Source: an uncultured bacterium
Lineage (GTDB): Bacteria > Vulcanimicrobiota > CADAWZ01
DNA length: 28,332 nucleotides
Direction of reading: 5' to 3'
Assembly (NCBI GenBank): GCA_949288455.1
Contig: CASEKF010000048.1
Span: forward strand, 1-28,332
In this document: positions 22,660-28,332 of the stretch, one piece after another
Layout of the letters: every line of letters begins with the position of its first letter
Position numbering within the stretch: the stretch's first letter is position 1
Program-made: the position numbers and the translations under genes
The notes under the pieces: generated by a model
Told to the model about the DNA's origin: nothing
The model's database searches: none
Seen by the model: the letters and a program-made list of their open reading frames with translations, nothing else

Positions 22660-24012
22660 TTATTTATCTGATTTTTTTTCTACTATTCTAGCCGGGACTC
22701 CAACGGCTAGAGCATCGTCCGGAACATTATCGATAATTACGGCTCCGGCGCCGGTCACGCAGTTCTCGCCTACGGTTACGGGCGCGACAAGGTTTGTGTT
22801 AGATCCTATTTTAGTGTTAGAGCCTATGACCGTTTTATGTTTAGTCTTACCGTCGTAATTACAGGTTATAGTTCCGGCTCCTATATTTACTTTTTCTCCA
22901 ATCTCTGCGTCGCCTACGTAAGACAGATGCGGAATCTTACTTCCGGTTCCAATTACGGACTTTTTCAATTCGACAAAATCCCCGACTTTTACTTTATCGG
23001 CAAGCAGATTATTAGGACGAATATAAGAAAAAGGCCCGATCTCGGCATGAGCGCCTATAGTGGAAGAAACGGCTATTGAATATGAAATTTTGGAAAAATC
23101 GCCTATAAGGCAATCCGTTATATCGGACGACGGACCAATTGAACAATTCTCTCCTATTTTAGCGCTTCCCCTAATAAAGGTAAAAGGATGAATTATCGTA
23201 TCCATACCTATTTCTACGTCGTCGTCAATAAACGTAGAAGACGGATCCACGATAGTTACTCCGCTGTCCATAAGCCGCCTCAATTTTCGCCTCTTAACAA
23301 TATCCTCTACTTTAGCAAGATCGCTCCTACAATTAACTCCCATCGATATCTCAGGATCGGAACAAATATAACTTCCGATATTTTCTTTCCTCTTTCTTGC
23401 CAAAGAAGCTAAATCCGTAAGATAATATTCTTTTTGCGCATTTTCAGAACGTATGTCGGGAAGAGCGGAAATAAAAAAATCTCTATCGAGTAAATAAATA
23501 GCTAAATTAACTTCCTTAATCTTCTTCTCCTCTTCAGAAGCGTCTCTAAATTCTTTTATTTCCTTTATATTGCCGGCGTCGTCTCTTAAAATACGGCCAA
23601 AATCGCTCTCCCAAGGAACAATAGCGCTCATAATAGACATTTTTACATTCGACTTTTTATGCTCGTTATAAAAATTTACAAGCTCTTCTCCCGTAACTAA
23701 AGGCATATCGCCGTTTATAATCATGACGTATTTCTCTCCGTTCAAATTAGAAACGGCTTGAAGAGCGGCATGACCTGTGCCTAAAAGTTCCCTTTGTTCC
23801 GCATATATTACGGACTTGCCTAAATGTTCCATAATACTTTCCTTTAGATATCCTACTACGACATGCATAGAGGCGGGATTAAGCGCGGAAACGGCCGAGA
23901 TAACTCTATCTATAATAGCCTTGTCTCCAACTTTATGGAGTACTTTTGGTATTCTTGTCTTCATTCTCTTGCTTTTACCGGCAGCAAGAACAATTACCGC
24001 AAGGTCATTCAT
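22660..24012 (-). CDS. glmU: Bifunctional GlcNAc-1-phosphate uridyltransferase/glucosamine-1-phosphate acetyltransferase
   Basis: The 450-residue protein makes UDP-GlcNAc for peptidoglycan and lipid A. The N-terminal pyrophosphorylase shows VIVLAAGKSKRMKTRIPKVLHKVGDK, GTGHAALQA and NGDMPLV. The C-terminal half is a left-handed beta-helix of hexapeptide repeats. It contains the acetyltransferase motifs PFSYIRP, GDFVELKKSVIGTGSKIPHLSYVGDAEIG and NIGAGTITCNYDGKTKHKTVIG. Both halves look intact and the length is normal. GAGGTGAAATTGT precedes the ATG. It stands alone on the minus strand, converging with the UlaG-like gene. Confidence 0.96.
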   Translation of the reverse strand: MNDLAVIVLAAGKSKRMKTRIPKVLHKVGDKAIIDRVISAVSALNPASMHVVVGYLKESIMEHLGKSVIYAEQRELLGTGHAALQAVSNLNGEKYVMIINGDMPLVTGEELVNFYNEHKKSNVKMSIMSAIVPWESDFGRILRDDAGNIKEIKEFRDASEEEKKIKEVNLAIYLLDRDFFISALPDIRSENAQKEYYLTDLASLARKRKENIGSYICSDPEISMGVNCRSDLAKVEDIVKRRKLRRLMDSGVTIVDPSSTFIDDDVEIGMDTIIHPFTFIRGSAKIGENCSIGPSSDITDCLIGDFSKISYSIAVSSTIGAHAEIGPFSYIRPNNLLADKVKVGDFVELKKSVIGTGSKIPHLSYVGDAEIGEKVNIGAGTITCNYDGKTKHKTVIGSNTKIGSNTNLVAPVTVGENCVTGAGAVIIDNVPDDALAVGVPARIVEKKSDK

Positions 24013-24275
24013 ACAATTTCACCTCAAAACTTTTCGCCGAAAAACAACCGAACAAAAATTAAGTCCGTTCGGCATACTCTATTTTTATATTTAAACTAAT
24101 AATCAGTAGTTAAATATAACCGGACTTCTAATGGCAGCGATAAACCGACGATATCAGGTATATCTCCAAAACTCGGTTATGTATTCCAATAAAGGTTATC
24201 CTTATTTCATTTTTTTAGTTAGTATATTTATATAATGTAAATATAAAAGAAGTCAATAGGATACATAAAAATAAA

Positions 24276-25460
24276 TTATAACTCAAAGAGTATATTTCCT
24301 TTTAATTTTTCCCCGTAAGAATTAAAAGGAAATATAACATAACCTATGCCTCCTCCATTTATAAACCAGGCTTTTTCCATCTCATGTCTATCGTATAAAA
24401 CTAACCCGCTTTCTTGATCTCGAAAAGCTCCGTCCGCGCAGTATACGTCTCCAAGTTCCGAAAAGCCCGAGATTACCAATACATGGCCTTCGGAAGCGAT
24501 AGTGGCGGCGTTCGCAAGTTCTCCTTCGTCGAAAAGAATACATGCGGCTATAGGCATACCGTTACTCGTAAATTTCTGAACGTCTTCCCAAGAGCGAAAA
24601 TATCTGACGTAACCGTCGAAACCATACGTCGAGGCTGAAGCTATGGCTTTCCACCACATACCATACATATTATGCCTTTTATCATACGCCGATTTTGCCA
24701 AATTAGAAGTTTTTTCGTCGACTCCATAATAATCCATAATCATAGCCGTAGATACTACGCTGCATACTTCTCCGGCAATGCTTTTATCTTCCCAAGCTTG
24801 AGATCTGAACGGAATCGATAAATTATGAGGTATTACGTTTAAGCTCCGATCATATAAACGAAGTCTAAGATCGCCTCTATGCGTTGAAGCCGCGGCTGAT
24901 ATTGAAGCGATCTCAAAGTCTCCGGCGCATCGATCTGAAGGTAGAAAAACAAAGAGGAGCTGTATTTTATCAGAGTCGACAGAAGCGATAAGATAATCTG
25001 CCCGGATCTCCGCATACGAATTTTTCTGAGAAGCGCTCAAAGTTTCGTTCAAATTGCCATTCAAAACCAAACTGCGGATTTTAGAGGAAGTCAACTCGCA
25101 ATTCCATTCTCCGGCCAAAAGCCAATCTGATAAACCATACTCTCCTCCGATTCTTATAAAAACGGCATAAGAAGCGTCTTCAGGACATTTTATCGCCCAG
25201 GAAGGCACGCATTCTTCAAAAGAAAAAGGAAGCTCTACAATAGGAAGCATAAGAAAAGACGGAGATTTGGACACAGGAATTTTAAGCCTGTAGTTTTCAT
25301 AACGTCCTAATCTCCGTTTGATCAACTTTAAATTGTCTCCGCGGAAACTTATTAAAGCGTCGCAGTAATTTTCAGCGTTCTTATCTTCGTATGAGACTGA
25401 AGAATACGTAAATAAAAATATAAACAAAAGACAAAACAGACTAAAAAACGCCGATTTCAT
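24276..25460 (-). CDS. Exported C39-like papain-fold peptidase
   Basis: The 394-residue protein has an N-terminal signal peptide (hydrophobic to about residue 22). A roughly 190-residue beta-rich N-terminal domain carries paired aromatic and charged strands. The C-terminal domain matches the C39-like peptidase family: IPFRSQAWEDKSIAGEVCSVVSTAMIMDYYG with nucleophile Cys233, then SEGHVLVISGFSELGDVYCADGAF with His326 and Asp343. C39-like peptidases outside bacteriocin exporters are extracytoplasmic hydrolases with mostly unknown targets. The C-terminal coding sequence also holds a perfect 17-base inverted repeat. The gene is flanked by gaps of 137 and 263 bases, so it is probably monocistronic. 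Confidence 0.87.
   Translation of the reverse strand: MKSAFFSLFCLLFIFLFTYSSVSYEDKNAENYCDALISFRGDNLKLIKRRLGRYENYRLKIPVSKSPSFLMLPIVELPFSFEECVPSWAIKCPEDASYAVFIRIGGEYGLSDWLLAGEWNCELTSSKIRSLVLNGNLNETLSASQKNSYAEIRADYLIASVDSDKIQLLFVFLPSDRCAGDFEIASISAAASTHRGDLRLRLYDRSLNVIPHNLSIPFRSQAWEDKSIAGEVCSVVSTAMIMDYYGVDEKTSNLAKSAYDKRHNMYGMWWKAIASASTYGFDGYVRYFRSWEDVQKFTSNGMPIAACILFDEGELANAATIASEGHVLVISGFSELGDVYCADGAFRDQESGLVLYDRHEMEKAWFINGGGIGYVIFPFNSYGEKLKGNILFEL
24291..24336. repeat. Perfect 17-base inverted repeat inside the 3' end of the C39-like gene
   Basis: TATATTTCCTTTTAATT (24291-24307) is the exact reverse complement of 24320-24336, with a 12-base loop. It lies within the last 20 codons, where it encodes IFPFN before the loop and LKGNI after it. 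No T-run follows on the minus strand. It may act as an mRNA 3' stem overlapping the coding end. Confidence 0.7.
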
Positions 25461-25597
25461 AAGATTCCTGGTTCAAGATAAAAATATGAACTATCCATGG
25501 TCGAAAGCTAATGGACTTCCTGCGTCAAATTCCCAAATTCTTACAAACTATAAAAACAGATAAAAACGAACGGGAAAATATTGTTCAATAATCAATT

Positions 25598-27064
25598 TTA
25601 TAAATCCTTCGAAATTACGGAATCCGTATTGACAGAAACGGGAGAAACAGGTAAAAATATAACGACTTTGGTCCATTTTCCAAGTTCGCTTGATATTTCC
25701 AATTTGCCGTTATGCATATCTATTATACTTTGACAAATAGCCAATCCTAAACCGCTTCCGCCTTTTTCTCTGCTTCGGGCTTTATCAACTCTATAAAAAC
25801 GCTTGGTCAAATTGGAAATATGTTCCGGAGCTATTCCGCAGCCGTCGTCCGTTATCATAATTTTTATAAATTTATCGTCATATTCAGCTTCAATACAAAT
25901 ATGTCCGTTAACTTCCGTATGTCTTACGGCATTTTCGATAACGTTAAAAAAAACGCGTTTTATATAAGCTGCGTCCCCGTAAAAATATAAATCTTTATCT
26001 ATAGATTCTAACTCGACTTGCCTTTTCTTAAGCTCCGGAAGATTGACCGAAACAATATCCCGTAAAAAATTTAACAAGTTAATCTCTTCAATATTTAACC
26101 TAACCGATTTAGCGTCGCTCCTTGCCAAAGTCAATAAATTTTCTATTACCAAAAGTATAGCGTCCGCAGCTGAGTCTATGTCAGACAAAGTCCTTTGATA
26201 ATATTCGCAACTCCTGTCGCATCTCAACGCGAGAGAAGTGTTGGCTTTAATTACGGTAAGAGGAGTCCGCAATTCATGGGAAGCGTCAGAGGTAAATTGG
26301 CTCTCGCGCCTGTAAGCCTCTTTAAGTTCTTTAAAAGCATGCTCCAGACGATCAAGCATACCGTTTATAGTGACCGCAAGCTGCGCAAACTCGTCTTCTC
26401 CATTAATTTCAAGTCTGGTAGACATACCTGTTTCGTTAATCTTATCGACGGTATCGGCGATGTTCTTAACCGGACGAACCATATATTTGGTAAGAAAAAC
26501 GCCGCTTCCCCCCGCAAGAAGAATGACTATTGGAATCATAAAAAGCAGTATAGAAGTGATAATGCGCTGAAATTGAGTCAATTCATGAGCCGAAAGCACC
26601 GCTTGAACGACTCCCTTTTGACCATTTTTTAAAATAACCTGTCTATAAAGACATCTCACCGGTTGTTCGTCATAATATAAAAACACGTAAACCTTATTTT
26701 CTCTGAAAGCCCTATTTAAACTTTGCTTATCTAACGGCACAGGTCTAGCGCCTGTATTAAATTCATCTTTAGAAGGAATTAGAACTTCATTATCAGCTCC
26801 GAAAATAACGGGAGGCAACAAAATCAACTGTTTAGAAATCGGCGGAGGAGGTTTTCGCCCGGAATGTTCTATCCGAGGGCTCATTATATGCTTCTGAGAC
26901 CAAAAGATGAAATGAGAAGCCACCATATCAAGCTTTTTATCAATATTAGACAATAGGAACGCGTTAACGGCTACGTAAATTATAAATAAAATAAGCATAA
27001 ACGCAGCCAAAAGCATCGTAGTGTTCCAAAAAGTCAGCTTATATTTTAAAGACTTGAATCTCAT
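25598..27064 (-). CDS. Sensor histidine kinase with HAMP domain
   Basis: The 488-residue protein is a classical membrane sensor kinase. It has TM1 at about 14-38, a periplasmic region of about 130 residues, TM2 at about 168-191 and a HAMP domain to about 245. The kinase core has the H box SDASHELRTPLTVIKA with phospho-acceptor His263, the N box NVIENAVRHTE, G1 DDGCGIAP and G2 GGSGLGLAI. The periplasmic region contains a Pro-rich basic stretch (KPPPPISKQ near 71-79) but no recognised ligand domain. It starts two bases after the response-regulator stop codon, so the two are one operon. The signal is not known; the gene order suggests envelope state. Confidence 0.95.
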   Translation of the reverse strand: MRFKSLKYKLTFWNTTMLLAAFMLILFIIYVAVNAFLLSNIDKKLDMVASHFIFWSQKHIMSPRIEHSGRKPPPPISKQLILLPPVIFGADNEVLIPSKDEFNTGARPVPLDKQSLNRAFRENKVYVFLYYDEQPVRCLYRQVILKNGQKGVVQAVLSAHELTQFQRIITSILLFMIPIVILLAGGSGVFLTKYMVRPVKNIADTVDKINETGMSTRLEINGEDEFAQLAVTINGMLDRLEHAFKELKEAYRRESQFTSDASHELRTPLTVIKANTSLALRCDRSCEYYQRTLSDIDSAADAILLVIENLLTLARSDAKSVRLNIEEINLLNFLRDIVSVNLPELKKRQVELESIDKDLYFYGDAAYIKRVFFNVIENAVRHTEVNGHICIEAEYDDKFIKIMITDDGCGIAPEHISNLTKRFYRVDKARSREKGGSGLGLAICQSIIDMHNGKLEISSELGKWTKVVIFLPVSPVSVNTDSVISKDL

Positions 27065-27066
27065 AA

Positions 27067-27750
27067 TTATTCCTTTGGATCCGGCCTCTTTATCATATAA
27101 CCAAAACCATATACCGTATGTATAAGCTTTTCGTCTCTATCGTCGTCTATCTTTTTTCTAAGCATTCTTATATATACGTCCACCGTATTCGACATGCTTT
27201 CCTCATTGTTCCATACTCTATATTGAATAGTTTCTCTGCTTAAAGGCTTTCCTTCGTTTCTTGCCAAGGCTTCAAGCAGCGTGTACTCTCTGGCTCCAAG
27301 ATTAATTTTTTCCCCGTTTCTCTTTACCGTTCTCGAATTAGAATCGATTTCCAGATCGCCTATGGTAAGTACGGAACCTCGTATAAGAGAATCCCTCCGT
27401 ATTAAAGCTTTTACTCTGGCGAAAAGTTCGTCAAAATGAAACGGCTTGATAAGGTAATCGTCTGCTCCTATTTCAAACCCCTTAACGCGGTCTTCTATAC
27501 TGTCTTTAGCCGTAAGCATTAAAATAGGAGTAGTTATTCCGTTTTCCCGTAGCCTTCGGCAGATAGTTAAACCGTCGATACCCGGAAGCATAATATCCAT
27601 TATTATTAGCAGAAATTCCTTATCCCAAGCTAGATCTAAACCTGAAGTTCCGTCTTCAGCCGTGATTACTTTATATTTTCCATCGTCTTCAAGCCCGCGC
27701 TTTATTATTTCGCTTATAGCGATATCGTCTTCAATAAGCAAGATATTCAT
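27067..27750 (-). CDS. OmpR/PhoB-family response regulator
   Basis: The 227-residue protein has a receiver domain with acidic pocket EDD (7-9), phospho-acceptor Asp52 in MDIMLPG, Thr in MLTAKD and Lys in YLIKPF. A winged-helix DNA-binding domain follows (LTIGDLEIDSNSRTVKRNGEKINL, then NTVDVYIRMLRKKIDDD and IHTVYGFGYMI). It would be phosphorylated by the kinase encoded two bases downstream and control transcription. An AAAGGCAG precedes the ATG. Confidence 0.96.
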   Translation of the reverse strand: MNILLIEDDIAISEIIKRGLEDDGKYKVITAEDGTSGLDLAWDKEFLLIIMDIMLPGIDGLTICRRLRENGITTPILMLTAKDSIEDRVKGFEIGADDYLIKPFHFDELFARVKALIRRDSLIRGSVLTIGDLEIDSNSRTVKRNGEKINLGAREYTLLEALARNEGKPLSRETIQYRVWNNEESMSNTVDVYIRMLRKKIDDDRDEKLIHTVYGFGYMIKRPDPKE

Positions 27751-27800
27751 AAGTTATCTGCCTTTCTATAATTAAATTTCAAAAATTAAATTGATAAAAG

Positions 27801-27856
27801 AAAATCTCCCGCAAAATGGAACCCATTAATTCGCTTGATATTTTGCAAGAGATTTT
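27801..27856 (-). terminator. Hairpin terminator after the LTxxQ-repeat protein gene
   Basis: AAAATCTC (27801-27808) pairs with GAGATTTT (27849-27856). After a 2x2 mismatch, GCAAAAT (27811-27817) pairs with ATTTTGC (27840-27846), leaving a 22-base loop. On the minus strand a CTTTTAT tail follows. It lies 11 bases past the stop at 27867 and before the response regulator, so it may attenuate read-through. Confidence 0.6.
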
Positions 27857-27866
27857 ACTGGTCGCT

Positions 27867-28332
27867 TTAATCAAATTTGTCTATTTGCTTCTTCTGTTCT
27901 TCGGTTAAAAGTTTTTCAAATTCAAGCCTGGCTTTTTTGTCTATCTTCTCAAACTGTTCCCGTTGTTCGTCCGTAAGCTGAGTTCCTCTATAGTTGTCCT
28001 TTCCTCTCGGTCTGCGTTCCTGAAATTTTCCGCGGTCGTTAGGCTGCCTATGCATATCGTCAAATATCTTTTTCTGCTCGGCGGTAAGAAGCTTTTCTTT
28101 CTCCTCGCGGGCCTGCCTATCGATCTCTCTAAATTGTCTCTTCTGTTCGTCAGTCAAATTAAGCCTATTTTTTCTGTCCGACTTCTCGCCCCTAGCGAGT
28201 CTATTTGCCTTCATCTGCTCTTTCTGCTCGGCGGTAAGAAGCTTTTCTTTCTCCTCGCGGGCATTACGAAATATATCTCTAAAATGTGAATTCTGTTCGT
28301 CAGTAAAATTTATTAAATAATTTATGTCAGGA
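27867..28332 (-). CDS. Charged LTxxQ-repeat protein, Spy/CpxP-like (partial)
   Basis: The frame stays open to the right edge, so the N-terminus, including any signal peptide, is outside the window. The 154 visible residues consist of three imperfect copies of a unit of about 31 residues: (F/L)TDEQxxxFRxIxRxAREEKEKLLTAEQKK, starting about codons 10, 59 and 117 of the visible part. Basic spacers sit between them (RGEKSDRKNR; RQPNDRGKFQERRPRGKDNYR). The paired LTxEQ elements joined by a charged helix are typical of Spy/CpxP-family periplasmic chaperones, which bear two LTxxQ motifs. Here at least six are present. Position directly ahead of a two-component operon recalls CpxP near CpxRA. The internal ATG at 28214 is unlikely to be the start because the repeat continues upstream. 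Confidence 0.75.
   Translation of the reverse strand, partial: PDINYLINFTDEQNSHFRDIFRNAREEKEKLLTAEQKEQMKANRLARGEKSDRKNRLNLTDEQKRQFREIDRQAREEKEKLLTAEQKKIFDDMHRQPNDRGKFQERRPRGKDNYRGTQLTDEQREQFEKIDKKARLEFEKLLTEEQKKQIDKFD
28071..28262. repeat. Exact 42-base direct repeat within the LTxxQ-repeat gene
   Basis: 28071-28112 and 28221-28262 are identical over 42 bases. They encode the AREEKEKLLTAEQK part of two successive protein repeats, with less similar sequence around them. Identity at synonymous sites indicates recent duplication or gene conversion between units. Confidence 0.9.

Noticed and set aside
25461-25597. tRNA suggested by a GGTTCAA element
   Set aside because: No acceptor stem, anticodon arm or D arm could be drawn around it.

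Overview
The window looks like chromosome from a low-GC (roughly 40%), Gram-negative, meso-diaminopimelate-containing bacterium, probably of an uncultivated or sparsely sampled lineage. The Gram-negative reading rests on a muropeptide-recycling ligase (Mpl), a lipoprotein RND-type adaptor, a second lipoprotein and an HtrA-type periplasmic protease. The phylum cannot be fixed from sequence reading alone. Genes are packed on both strands in short operons. TTG starts occur at at least two genes. No rRNA, tRNA, CRISPR array or intact mobile element was seen.

Region by region. 1-1901 (-) is a partial FGGY-family sugar kinase homologue whose catalytic residues are replaced and which carries a long PGV-rich repetitive tail running off the left edge. 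2084-3343 (+) holds an FKBP-type lipoprotein and an exported PsbP-like protein. They are followed by a strong hairpin and a gene-poor stretch with what may be a decayed serine recombinase. 3872-5107 (-) is a membrane GT2 glycosyltransferase. 5317-9042 (+) is a run of a zinc-ribbon/ankyrin protein, a phosphohexomutase and a polytopic GT39-like glycosyltransferase, then a deoxynucleoside kinase at 9215-9817. Facing it on the minus strand are Mpl and an RNase II/R-family exonuclease, then a unit of RND adaptor, GH13 enzyme and an orphan 162-residue protein (13612-17117).

The plus strand from 17383 reads YedF-like DsrE protein, polyprenyl-phosphate hexose synthase-like GT2, HtrA protease, then a full-length arginyl-tRNA synthetase homologue that has lost both class I signature motifs. 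A small 82-residue protein and a UlaG-like metallo-beta-lactamase-fold hydrolase follow. The minus strand then holds GlmU, a C39-like exported peptidase, and an OmpR/histidine-kinase pair preceded by a partial LTxxQ-repeat protein reminiscent of Spy/CpxP.

Themes. Envelope biogenesis and surveillance dominate: GlmU, Mpl, phosphohexomutase, DPM1-like plus GT39-like glycosylation, HtrA, FKBP, adaptor, and a two-component system beside a Spy-like protein. The most unusual content is two apparent pseudoenzymes that kept full-length folds: the sugar-kinase homologue at the left edge and the ArgRS homologue at 19621-21474. The latter starts one base after the HtrA stop codon. Intergenic stretches such as 9043-9214, 24013-24275 and 25461-25597 show no gene or RNA that I can support.
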